A DNA stretch of 64,000 nucleotides, taken from the NCBI RefSeq assembly GCF_024172085.1, contig NZ_JAMZDZ010000001.1:1364001-1428000 (forward strand). The letters run 5' to 3'. Position 1 is the first letter of the stretch, and the number at the start of each line of letters is the position of its first letter. This document shows, in pieces, positions 1-7,713 of the stretch. A program made the position numbers and the translations under genes. This stretch comes from Hamadaea flava (GTDB lineage Bacteria > Actinomycetota > Actinomycetes > Mycobacteriales > Micromonosporaceae). The notes below the pieces were generated by a model. That model was not told the origin of the DNA, searched no databases, and saw only the letters and a program-made list of their open reading frames with translations.

Positions 1-157
1 TGCCCGCCTCGGCGACGTAGAGCGCGCCGTCTGGGCCGAACGCGAGTCCGCGAGGATTGTTCAGACCCTGTACGACCACAGTGGCCGGGGCCGCCATCGC
101 GGGTGTGGGGGCGAGCGCGGCCGCCAAGGCGACCGCGCTCGCGACGAGTACGCGCAC
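1..157 (-). CDS. ScyD/ScyE-like secreted beta-propeller protein (N-terminal part)
   Basis: Only the first 52 codons are inside the window; the gene runs off the left edge. It starts at a GTG (155-157 on the plus strand) behind a good ribosome binding site (agagga). Residues 1-22 form a signal peptide with an alanine-rich core ending in A-M-A. The mature start contains NNPRGLAFGPDGALYVAEAG, the opening NHL-like blade typical of the ScyD/ScyE family of secreted proteins. The family name comes from recognising this blade and cannot be confirmed from a fragment. The role is unknown; a secreted binding or lactonase-like propeller is all that can be said. Confidence 0.65.
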   Translation of the reverse strand, partial: MRVLVASAVALAAALAPTPAMAAPATVVVQGLNNPRGLAFGPDGALYVAEAG

Positions 158-254
158 GAAGTTCCTCTGGGATGTCAGGCCCGCCGGTCCGCAGGCACTA
201 TCCCGGATCAAATCGCACTAAAAAGGACTAAGCGCGTCACCACGCCGAACCGCG

Positions 255-1223
255 TCAGCAGTCGTAGAGCGAGTTCGGGTGGATCTTCTCGCAGTACCGG
301 ATGTGAATGTGGTTGTCGTGCCCCTCGTACGCCGACGTCAGCCCCTCGCTGATGAGCGTCGGGTCGTTGAACCAGATGGCCATGATGTGGCCCGGCGCCG
401 CCGCCCGGATCATCTGGACGAGCTGCCGGGTGGCCGCCCGGTCGTAGGTGGACGATTGCCAGGTGATGCGCCCGGCGGTGCACTGGGCGTCGTCGGCGCG
501 GATGGGCCAGACGTCGACGTCCAGCCCGACCTCGTGGCTCGCGTGCCCGGCGATGTCGCCGCCGTGCTCGAACCCGGCGTCGCCGAGCGGCAGCTTGCCC
601 TGACCGGTCGCGGCGAAGTCGGCGGCCGCCTTCTCCACCTGGCCGATCGCGGCGGCGGTGGCCCAGTTCGCCGCCGTGCCGTTGCCGTCCGGGTCCTGGT
701 CGCACAGGTTCGTGAAGGCCGGATAGTCGTAATGCCAGACCAGGTTCTTCCAGGTGATCGGCCCGGCGATGCCGTCGACGCCGATCCCGGCGTGGGACTG
801 GAAGGTGCGTACGGCGCTGTCGGTCGCGGCGTCGAACGAGCCGCTGACGGTCAGCGAGAGGTTGCGCTTGGCGTTCAGCTCGACCTGCAACGCCTTCACC
901 GCGTCGCTCGTGGTGCCCTGGCCGATCTGCACGACGAGGGCGCCCCAGGTCGCCGGGCCGACGATGCCGTCGACTCCGAGCCCCTTGGCCGCCTGGAAGG
1001 CCTTCACCTTCGTGACGGTCGCGGAGTCGAAGACACCGGTCAGGGTGGTCGCCTGCCCGTGGTACGCCAGCAGGTGCTGGATCGCCAGCACGTCCGCGCC
1101 GCGGTTGCCGCTGCTCTGCGTCGGGAAGAACGCGCCGGCGTACGCCTGCGCCGGGGCGGCCGCCGTCAAGGCCGCCGGGACTGCGGCGACGAGCGCCGTC
1201 AGGAGGAGAAGGAAGCGTCTCAT
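255..1223 (-). CDS. Secreted peptidoglycan-binding murein endopeptidase (M74/M15-like)
   Basis: This is a 322-residue secreted cell-wall hydrolase. A signal peptide ends near A-Q-A (residues 24-28). Two PG_binding_1 domains follow (about 37-95 and 105-160), each with a VDGI.GP.TW motif. The C-terminal domain has the zinc signature of penicillin-insensitive endopeptidases: H230-x6-D237 within SHEVGLDVD, and H305-I-H307 near the end. It likely cleaves cross-linked muropeptides after binding peptidoglycan. The start is the ATG at 1223; no clear Shine-Dalgarno is visible because the upstream bases read ccctccc. It is divergent from the SulP gene, with a palindromic repeat in the shared upstream region. 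Confidence 0.85.
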   Translation of the reverse strand: MRRFLLLLTALVAAVPAALTAAAPAQAYAGAFFPTQSSGNRGADVLAIQHLLAYHGQATTLTGVFDSATVTKVKAFQAAKGLGVDGIVGPATWGALVVQIGQGTTSDAVKALQVELNAKRNLSLTVSGSFDAATDSAVRTFQSHAGIGVDGIAGPITWKNLVWHYDYPAFTNLCDQDPDGNGTAANWATAAAIGQVEKAAADFAATGQGKLPLGDAGFEHGGDIAGHASHEVGLDVDVWPIRADDAQCTAGRITWQSSTYDRAATRQLVQMIRAAAPGHIMAIWFNDPTLISEGLTSAYEGHDNHIHIRYCEKIHPNSLYDC

Positions 1224-1285
1224 GGGAGGGATTTTCAGCTCTACTCAACGATATGTAAATGCATAACATTGACGGATGTTTCGGT

Positions 1286-1346
1286 GCTGGATCAGGGTTC
1301 TCGGTCGAGTCCTGGGCCGAGATTCGACCTGGAACCCTGATCCAGC
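1286..1346. repeat. Dispersed palindromic repeat, copy 1
   Basis: Outer arms of 15 bp (gctggatcagggttc at 1286-1300 and its complement at 1332-1346) enclose an inner imperfect palindrome around ggtcga. The same element occurs at 7251-7308 and 11911-11975. This copy lies in the 292-bp region between the divergent endopeptidase and SulP genes, so a terminator role is not obvious here. The rest of 1224-1515 shows no other recognisable feature. Confidence 0.85.
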
Positions 1347-1515
1347 GCCCACGCCGACACACAAGCTCAGGAATCTGCCAGCGACACGCGGTCGCGACGA
1401 GCCCTCGATCCGCAGATCGTATGGCTACGATCCACCGCCAATGCCCGATTTGCGAATATCGCACCGGGAGCCGAAGACGCCCAGCCCAAAGGGGGCGTCC
1501 CACACGGGGGTGGAC

Positions 1516-3543
1516 ATGTCCTTACGAAGAGAGTTCCTGGCGGCCGACCTGCCGGCGTCGATAACGGTGGCGCTGCTGGCGGTGCCGTTGTCGCTCGGCA
1601 TCGCGGCGGCGTCGGGCGCGCCGCCGATCGCCGGGCTCGTCGCGGCGGTGGTCGGCGGCATCGTGGCGGGCGGCTTGAGCGGCGCGCCCTTGCAGGTCAG
1701 CGGCCCGGCGGCGGGGCTGACCGTGATCGTGCTCGGGCTCGTGGGCGACTACGGCTGGGCGACGATGTGCGCGATCACGCTGCTGGCGGGTCTGGTGCAG
1801 GTGGCGGCCGGGTTCACCCGGCGTGGCCGGTTGGCGCTGAACCTGCCGCCGGCCGTGGTGCACGGCATGCTCGCCGGGATCGGCGTCGTGATCGTGCTGT
1901 CGCAGCTGTGTGTCGTGCTCGGCGTACCGGGGAAGGAGACGCCGCTGCAGAACCTGGTGAGCCTGCCGACGGCGCTGAGCTTCGACCGGATCGAGTCCGC
2001 CGCGGTCGGGGCGATCACCGTCGGCGTGCTGCTGGGCTGGCCGCGCCTGCCGTACGTGCGGCGCGTCCCGGCTGCGCTCGTCGCGGTGGCCACCGCGGCC
2101 GCTGCGGTGGCGTTGTTCGGCTGGCAGGTGCCGCGCCTGAATCTGCCGAGCGACCCGTTCGCCGCGCTGACCCGCCCGGTGCTGCCGACCGGCGACTGGG
2201 GCGGCATCGCGCTCGCCGTCCTCACCGTCGCGCTCATCGCGAGCGTCGAGACCCTGCTGTCGGCGGTCGCGGTGGACAAGCTGCACAGCGGACGGCATGC
2301 CGACCTCGACCGCGAACTGCTCGCCCAGGGCGCGGCGAACACGGTCAGCGGGTTGGCCGGCGGGCTGCCGGTCACCGGGGTCATCGTGCGCTCCTCGGCC
2401 AACGTGGCCGCCGGTGCGCGTACGCGGGCGTCGACGATCCTCCACGGGGTGTGGGTCGCCGCGTCGGCCCTCGCCGGGGCCGGTCTCCTGGAGCTGGTGC
2501 CGCTCGCGGCGTTGTCGGCGTTGCTGGTGGTCGTCGGGGTGCGCCTGGTGAACCCGGGGCACCTGCGCGAGCTACGCCACCATCGGGAGATCCTGCCCTA
2601 CCTGGTCACAGCGGTCGGCGTGGTCGCGATCAACCTCGTCGCCGGGGTCGCCCTCGGCGTCGCGACGGCGGCGGCGCTCGGGCTCTGGCGGCTCAGCCAC
2701 AGTCAGATCAGCCTCGACGGCGACCATCTGAAGATCAGCGGCAGCCTGCTGTTCTTCACCACCGCGCGGCTGACTCGCGTACTGCGGGACATCCCGCCCG
2801 GCCGCAACGTCCACCTCGATCTGCGGGCGGACTTCCTCGACCACGCGGCGCAGGCCGCGCTGAGCGGCTGGGTCGCCGACTACCGGCGGCGGGGCGGCAA
2901 CGTCGCCGTCACCGATCCGAGCCACCATCTGACCGCTGGGCGACGGCCCGCCCGCCGCAAGCCGGTGCACCGCTGGCTCGCCCCGCATCACGTCACCCCG
3001 CGGCTGGAGACCGGGCTGCGCTCCTATCACGCCCAGCACGCCCCGCCCGCGGTACTCGACCTCCTCTCGGGCGGTCAGCAGCCCAGCCACATGTTCATCG
3101 GCTGCGCCGACTCGCACATCGTGCCGCACCTGATCACCGGCAGCGGCCCCGGCGACCAGTTCTGCGTGCGCAACATCGGCAACCTCGTGCCGCGTCACGG
3201 CGAGGACCCCGGCATGGACACCGCCGTGGACTACGCCGTCAGCGTCCTCGGCGTGACCACAGTCATCGTCTGCGGGCACTCACCCTGCGGCGGCATCCGC
3301 GCCGCGCTGCGTACTCGGCACGGCTGGCTGCGGCACGCGGCGCTCGGTCCGTCCACCTTGGATGACGCGGCGCGGCTCAACATCGTGGCCCAGCTGGACA
3401 ACCTCGCGACCCATCCGGCCGTGGCCACCGCCGGCTCCGCCGGGCGACTGCGCTTGATCGGCTTGTACGCGGACACCGTGGCCGCGACGGTCGCGCGCGT
3501 CGGGCCGGACGGCGTACTGCTCGATCCCGAGCCGCTGCACTAG
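1516..3543 (+). CDS. SulP-family anion transporter fused to beta-carbonic anhydrase domain
   Basis: A 675-residue membrane fusion protein. The first 400 or so residues are a SulP permease (repeated hydrophobic segments, early motif PLSLGIAAASGAPP), followed by a short STAS-like segment (about 395-470). From about residue 515 there is a beta-carbonic anhydrase domain with zinc ligands C530, H588 and C591 (GCADSH, CGHSPCGG). Such fusions (e.g. mycobacterial Rv3273) are thought to couple bicarbonate or sulfate transport to CO2 hydration. The usual catalytic arginine of C-x-D-S-R is His534 here. The frame stays open upstream to 1276 through the palindromic repeat, but homology begins at MSLRREFL, so ATG 1516 (or GTG 1510) was chosen. 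Confidence 0.88.
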   Translation: MSLRREFLAADLPASITVALLAVPLSLGIAAASGAPPIAGLVAAVVGGIVAGGLSGAPLQVSGPAAGLTVIVLGLVGDYGWATMCAITLLAGLVQVAAGFTRRGRLALNLPPAVVHGMLAGIGVVIVLSQLCVVLGVPGKETPLQNLVSLPTALSFDRIESAAVGAITVGVLLGWPRLPYVRRVPAALVAVATAAAAVALFGWQVPRLNLPSDPFAALTRPVLPTGDWGGIALAVLTVALIASVETLLSAVAVDKLHSGRHADLDRELLAQGAANTVSGLAGGLPVTGVIVRSSANVAAGARTRASTILHGVWVAASALAGAGLLELVPLAALSALLVVVGVRLVNPGHLRELRHHREILPYLVTAVGVVAINLVAGVALGVATAAALGLWRLSHSQISLDGDHLKISGSLLFFTTARLTRVLRDIPPGRNVHLDLRADFLDHAAQAALSGWVADYRRRGGNVAVTDPSHHLTAGRRPARRKPVHRWLAPHHVTPRLETGLRSYHAQHAPPAVLDLLSGGQQPSHMFIGCADSHIVPHLITGSGPGDQFCVRNIGNLVPRHGEDPGMDTAVDYAVSVLGVTTVIVCGHSPCGGIRAALRTRHGWLRHAALGPSTLDDAARLNIVAQLDNLATHPAVATAGSAGRLRLIGLYADTVAATVARVGPDGVLLDPEPLH

Positions 3544-3645
3544 CGGGGCGCGCACGGGTGGCCCACCGCCAGTGGGTCACCCCGCCGATGTGACGTCGCT
3601 CTCCCGCTCCTGGCGGTTGGTTGAATCCTGAACAAAGCTGTACGC

Positions 3646-4260
3646 ATGACGACCTCCGCCGACATGTGGTTCGACCCCGTCTGCCCCTGGGCCTGGATGA
3701 CCTCGCGCTGGCTGCTGGAGGTGGAACGCGTACGCGACGTGCGCATCCGCTTCCACGTGATGAGCCTGTCGGTCCTCAACGAGGGCCGCGACCTGCCGCC
3801 GAAGTACCGCGAGCTGCTGGACGACGCGTGGGGTCCGGTGCGGGTGGCGATCGCCGTCGCCCAGCAGCACGGGGACGAGGCGGTGCGGGCGTTCTACACG
3901 GAGATCGGCACCCGCATCCATCTGGAGAAGCAGGAGCGCGGACGCGACCTCTACGTCGCGTCGCTGACCGCCGCCGGGCTGCCCGCGGAGCTGGCCGACG
4001 CCGCCGACGACCCGGCGTACGACCAGCCGTTGCGGGTCAGCCACCACGAGGGGATGGACCCGGTCGGCGACGACGTCGGCACGCCCGTCATCCACGTGCC
4101 CGGACCGGACGGGCAGCTCATCGCGTTCTTCGGCCCCGTGGTCTCCCCCGCCCCGCAGGGCGAGGCGGCCGGGCGGCTCTGGGACGGCGTCCTGCTCGTC
4201 GGCGGGACCGACGGCTTCTTCGAGCTCAAGCGGACGCGTACACGCGATCCAATCTTCTAA
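3646..4260 (+). CDS. Mycothiol-dependent nitroreductase-like DsbA-family protein (Rv2466c homologue)
   Basis: A 204-residue thioredoxin-fold DsbA-family protein. It closely follows mycobacterial Rv2466c, a mycothiol-dependent reductase known to activate nitro-compounds: a WFDPxCPW start, an HVMSL.VLNE segment, [25 protein letters not shown], and the C-terminal FFELKRTRT. The active site reads C-P-W-A, whereas the mycobacterial enzyme has C-P-W-C, so only the nucleophilic cysteine remains and a monothiol mechanism is implied. The gene stands alone between SulP and a BTAD regulator. Cytoplasmic, with mycothiol the presumed cofactor (inference). Confidence 0.85.
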   Translation: MTTSADMWFDPVCPWAWMTSRWLLEVERVRDVRIRFHVMSLSVLNEGRDLPPKYRELLDDAWGPVRVAIAVAQQHGDEAVRAFYTEIGTRIHLEKQERGRDLYVASLTAAGLPAELADAADDPAYDQPLRVSHHEGMDPVGDDVGTPVIHVPGPDGQLIAFFGPVVSPAPQGEAAGRLWDGVLLVGGTDGFFELKRTRTRDPIF

Positions 4261-4278
4261 AGCAGCCGATCTTCGGCG

Positions 4279-4284
4279 TACCAT
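4279..4284 (+). promoter_or_regulatory. -10 hexamer TACCAT, leaderless start of BTAD regulator
   Basis: TACCAT ends exactly 6 nt before the GTG start at 4291, so transcription would begin at or next to the start codon. No Shine-Dalgarno is present. No clear -35 is seen. Confidence 0.5.
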
Positions 4285-4290
4285 CGCGAC

Positions 4291-7200
4291 GTGCTCGACG
4301 TAACGATCTTGGGGACGCTGAAGATCTACGTCGACGGCGAGCCGGTCCGCCTGGCTCGCCGCCAGCAACGCCGCATGCTCGGCGCGCTGCTCCTGACCCC
4401 GTCCGTGGAGATTCCGGCCGATCGGCTGGCCGGAATCCTCTGGGAGGACGCCGAACAGCCGGTCTCGCCGGCCGCCACGATGTCCACGTACGCCTCCCGC
4501 ATCCGCCGCGATCTCGGCTCGGCCGGGCCGGTGCTCGGCTCGGGGCCCGACGGCTACGTGATCCGGGTCGATCCGTCGCGAGTGGACGCTAGCCGTTTCC
4601 TCGACCAGGTACGCCAGGTGTCGACGGTGGACGATCCCGAGCATCGGGCCGGCCGGCTCCGGCAGGCGCTCGGGCTCTGGCGCGGGCCGGTGCTCGCGGA
4701 CGCCTTCGACGACCGGTTGCGCGACCGGCTCTGCCTGCACCTCGACAGCGCCCGCGCGGCGGCGTACGAGCTGCTCTTCGAAGCCGAACTCGCCCGCGGC
4801 CGGCACGCGGAGGTGCTGGCCGACATCGTCTCGGCGAGCGAGCTGTACCCGGACTCGGAGCGGCTGGTCCGGCACCGGATGGTCGCGCTGGCGCGCTGCG
4901 GGCATCGGGCCGAGGCGCTGCGGGTCTACCGCGACACGCGGCAGCGGCTGCGCGACGAGCTGGGCCTCGATCCGTCGGCCGAGCTGGAGCGGCTGCACGA
5001 GCAGTTGCTCCGCGAGCAGCCCGCCGACCAGCGGCCGGTGCCCCGGCAGTCCGCGCCCCAGGCCGGGCGGCTCTACGGACGCGGCGGGGTGCTCGGCGAG
5101 ATCGATGCCTATCTGGATCGGCATCGGGCCGCCGACGACGTGACCGGTCCGGCGGCGATCCTGCTGACCGGACCGCCCGGGATCGGCAAGACGGCGGTGG
5201 CACGGGCGGTCGCCGAACGGCGGCGCGCCGCCTTCCCCGACGGCGTCCTGTATGCCCGCCTCACCGCCGCCGATGCCCGGCCGGTCATCGCCGACACCGT
5301 GTTGCGGCAGTTCCTCCGCGATCTGGGCTGGCCCGCCGAGCTGCCGATGAGCCGGGCCGAGCTGGCCGAGCGGTGGCGGACGGTGACGGCCGAGTCGGCG
5401 ATCCTCGTGGTGCTGGACGATGTCCTCGCCGCCGAGCAGGTGCGCGATCTGCTCCCGGGTGGCCGCGGCGGCGCGGTGGTGGCGACGAGCCGGGAGGACT
5501 TCGGGCGCCACGATGGAATGCGCGTCGTACCGATGACGCCGCTCGATCCGGCCGCCGCCGCCGAGATGTTGCGCGATCTGGTCGGCGAGGCCCGGCTGCC
5601 GAGCGAGACGATCGACGACCTGGCCACGGCGTGCGGACGGCTGCCGCTGGCGTTGCTGACCACCGGGGCGGCCGTCGCCTCCCGTCCGCAGTGGACGGCC
5701 GAGGAGGTCCGCGCCCGGCTCGGCCCGCCCGCGCCGTTCGTCCTCGGCGACGCCCTGTCGCGCAGCGTTTCCGGGCTCTCCGGATCGGCCGCCCGCGTCC
5801 TGCGCCGGCTGGCCGAACTTCAGTGGACCCGTTATCCGGTGTGGCTCGCGCCGCTGCTCGCGCCCGACACCGCGCGTACGCCGGACGGCGCGTGGCAGGA
5901 GCTGGTCGCGGCGAACCTGCTCGACCCGGCCGGGTTCGTCTGCGGCACCCCGACCTACGAGATGCACCCCGCCGTACGCCATTTCGTCCTCGACCGCGGC
6001 GACCGCAGCGAGCTGACCGACGCCATCCTCGCCGTGGTGTACGCCACGCTGACCTGGTCGGTGGCGGTCGCCGACGGAGGTTTGACCGCACGGCACTTCC
6101 CCACCCCGGTGGTGTCGGCGTACCCGATCGCGGCGGACGAGCGCCAGCTCGCGGCGGACCCGGTGAGCTGGCTCGACGGTCACCTCCCGGCGATCCAGAC
6201 CGGGCTGGTCCAGCTCGCCAGCCGGGGCCGGTACGCCGACGCGGCCGACCTGGCGACGGTCGCCGTCAACTACGTGACCACTCGTGGCGGCCCGGACGAG
6301 TTGCTCGTGCTGACCGAGGCCGCCCAGGAGGCGGCGGCCCAGCCCGGGGTGCCCACGGGGACCCGGGCCGCCGCCATGCTCGCGTACGCCGGGGCGCTGC
6401 GCGGCAAGGAGCAGTACGCCGACAGCATGCGAGCCGCCCGATCGGCGCGCCGGATGTACCTGCGGCTCGGCGATCGGCATCGGGCCGCCCTGGCTGCCTC
6501 CACAGTGGGCAGTTGCGCCCGCGTACGCGGCGATCGGCGTACCGCGTTGGCCGCCGGAGCCGCAGCGGTGGCCGGGCTCGCCCCGCACGTCACCGGCCAG
6601 CACGGCTCGGTCTGGGTGGCGCTGGCCAACTCCGGCCGGGAGTTCGGAGCCGACCCGGCGGCCGTACGCCAGCTGCTCGACGTGGCCGTCTCCGCCTTCC
6701 ACCTCGGCGGCGACGTCGCCGGGCAGGCCAATGCGCTGGCCGTCGCGGCGGTGATGCTCCTGCACGAGGAGCGGGCCGACGACGCGGTCAAGGCCCTCGA
6801 ATCCGCCCACGACCTGCTCGCCCCGAGCGGCGACCGGGTGAACCTGCCGTTCATCGCGATGTACCTGGCCGAAGCGCTGCTCGCCGCCGGACACCCCGAC
6901 CGCGCCCGCCGGTACGCCATGACCGCGCGGCAGCACTTCACCCGCATTGGATTCCACATGGGACTGGCGCGGTGTCTCGGCGTACTGGGGCAGGCCGAGC
7001 TGGACCGGGACCGGGCGGATCTGGCGCTGCCCCAACTCCGTCAGGCCCTCGACCACGCCGAGATCGCCGGGAACGCGCACATCATCGGCTGGACACGGTT
7101 CCAGCTGGCCCGCGGGCTGCTCGCGGCCGGTTCGCCGGCCGAAGCCCGGACGGTCGGCGAAGCGGCGCTCGCGACGCTGCGCGCGATCTCGTCGTTCCGC

Positions 7201-7305
7201 CTCCCCCGCGTCGAAGCCTGGCTGCTCACCCTCCCCCCACCTCCTTTGGCGCTGGATCAGGGTTCCCGGTCGAATCTTGGTCCAAGATTCGACGCAGAAC
7301 CCTGA
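4291..7305 (+). CDS. AfsR/SARP-type regulator (BTAD, NB-ARC, TPR)
   Basis: A 1004-residue cytoplasmic transcription regulator. An N-terminal OmpR-like winged helix (residues about 5-95) and the BTAD domain (about 100-245, ending in YRDTRQRLRDELGLDPSAEL) are followed by an NB-ARC ATPase with P-loop GPPGIGKT (about 293-300) and a long TPR region. Family members switch on secondary-metabolite or secretion genes. The last 20 residues (LALDQGSRSNL..PRFDAEP) are encoded by a palindromic repeat at 7251-7308, which also provides the TGA stop. The same tail ends the LysR protein at 11919. The gene is convergent with the S26 peptidase of cassette A, 12 bp away. Its target is unknown; cassette A is a candidate by proximity only. 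Confidence 0.9.
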   Translation: MLDVTILGTLKIYVDGEPVRLARRQQRRMLGALLLTPSVEIPADRLAGILWEDAEQPVSPAATMSTYASRIRRDLGSAGPVLGSGPDGYVIRVDPSRVDASRFLDQVRQVSTVDDPEHRAGRLRQALGLWRGPVLADAFDDRLRDRLCLHLDSARAAAYELLFEAELARGRHAEVLADIVSASELYPDSERLVRHRMVALARCGHRAEALRVYRDTRQRLRDELGLDPSAELERLHEQLLREQPADQRPVPRQSAPQAGRLYGRGGVLGEIDAYLDRHRAADDVTGPAAILLTGPPGIGKTAVARAVAERRRAAFPDGVLYARLTAADARPVIADTVLRQFLRDLGWPAELPMSRAELAERWRTVTAESAILVVLDDVLAAEQVRDLLPGGRGGAVVATSREDFGRHDGMRVVPMTPLDPAAAAEMLRDLVGEARLPSETIDDLATACGRLPLALLTTGAAVASRPQWTAEEVRARLGPPAPFVLGDALSRSVSGLSGSAARVLRRLAELQWTRYPVWLAPLLAPDTARTPDGAWQELVAANLLDPAGFVCGTPTYEMHPAVRHFVLDRGDRSELTDAILAVVYATLTWSVAVADGGLTARHFPTPVVSAYPIAADERQLAADPVSWLDGHLPAIQTGLVQLASRGRYADAADLATVAVNYVTTRGGPDELLVLTEAAQEAAAQPGVPTGTRAAAMLAYAGALRGKEQYADSMRAARSARRMYLRLGDRHRAALAASTVGSCARVRGDRRTALAAGAAAVAGLAPHVTGQHGSVWVALANSGREFGADPAAVRQLLDVAVSAFHLGGDVAGQANALAVAAVMLLHEERADDAVKALESAHDLLAPSGDRVNLPFIAMYLAEALLAAGHPDRARRYAMTARQHFTRIGFHMGLARCLGVLGQAELDRDRADLALPQLRQALDHAEIAGNAHIIGWTRFQLARGLLAAGSPAEARTVGEAALATLRAISSFRLPRVEAWLLTLPPPPLALDQGSRSNLGPRFDAEP

Positions 7306-7308
7306 TCC
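7251..7308. repeat. Dispersed palindromic repeat, copy 2 (codes the C-terminus of the BTAD regulator)
   Basis: Arms ggatcagggttc (7254-7265) and gaaccctgatcc (7297-7308) flank an inner palindrome (cgaatcttgg/ccaagattcg). The repeat lies between two convergent genes and could act as a bidirectional terminator. It is translated in the plus-strand gene and supplies its stop codon. The preceding cctttggc is shared with copy 3, so the true unit is slightly longer than the palindrome. Confidence 0.85.
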
Positions 7309-7317
7309 GTGCGAAAC

Positions 7318-7713
7318 CTAGCGGGTGGGGCGGTAGGCGCGCAGAACGCGGCCGAGCGCGGCGCCCTCGGGGACGAACCCGAAGTGCCGCGAATCCAGGC
7401 TGCGCGGGTTGTCGCCGCGCACGAGGAAATACCCGGCCGGCACGGTGGCTCCCCACTGCGCGAGGTCCGGCGGCACCGGTTGCCCGGCCGTGGCGACGAC
7501 CCGTTTGACCAGCCAGTCGACGTCCGTCGGCACCGGTGACGGGCCCTCAGCCGCGGGGACCTCGAAGACGACGGGGGCACCGGCCCGGGGTCGCGAACGC
7601 ACCACGAGCAAGCGGTCACCGTCCAGATAGGTCGGTTCCATGCTCATGCCGCGCACGGTCAGCCACCGCAGCCGCGACCGGCGGAAGACCAGCAAGAACG
7701 CCAGCGGGATCAC
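7318..7713 (-). CDS. S26-family signal peptidase, cassette A
   Basis: A 131-residue membrane serine peptidase. One N-terminal hydrophobic segment (residues 1-9, short) precedes the catalytic serine in RGMSMEPT (Ser24), and the general-base lysine lies in VKRVVA (about Lys70). The family box GDNPRSLDSRHFG follows near residue 100. This is smaller than housekeeping LepB and lacks its extra domain. Its start overlaps the exporter stop by 4 bp, indicating translational coupling. The cassette exporter has no peptidase domain, so this enzyme is the likely remover of the 23-residue leader of the peptide encoded at 10075-10302 (inference). Confidence 0.88.
   Translation of the reverse strand: MIPLAFLLVFRRSRLRWLTVRGMSMEPTYLDGDRLLVVRSRPRAGAPVVFEVPAAEGPSPVPTDVDWLVKRVVATAGQPVPPDLAQWGATVPAGYFLVRGDNPRSLDSRHFGFVPEGAALGRVLRAYRPTR

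Noticed and set aside
279-1340. Plus-strand frame ending in the palindromic repeat tail
   Set aside because: It is antisense to the clear murein endopeptidase; the tail appears only because the palindrome reads similarly in both directions.
1276-1515. Upstream extension of the SulP protein to 1276
   Set aside because: It would translate the palindromic repeat and a low-complexity stretch, with no family similarity before MSLRREFL.
3577-7080. Very long minus-strand open frame (about 1167 codons) opposite the BTAD regulator
   Set aside because: It mirrors a well-supported gene, its product is His/Arg/Gly-rich with no domain, and it is a normal effect of very high GC.
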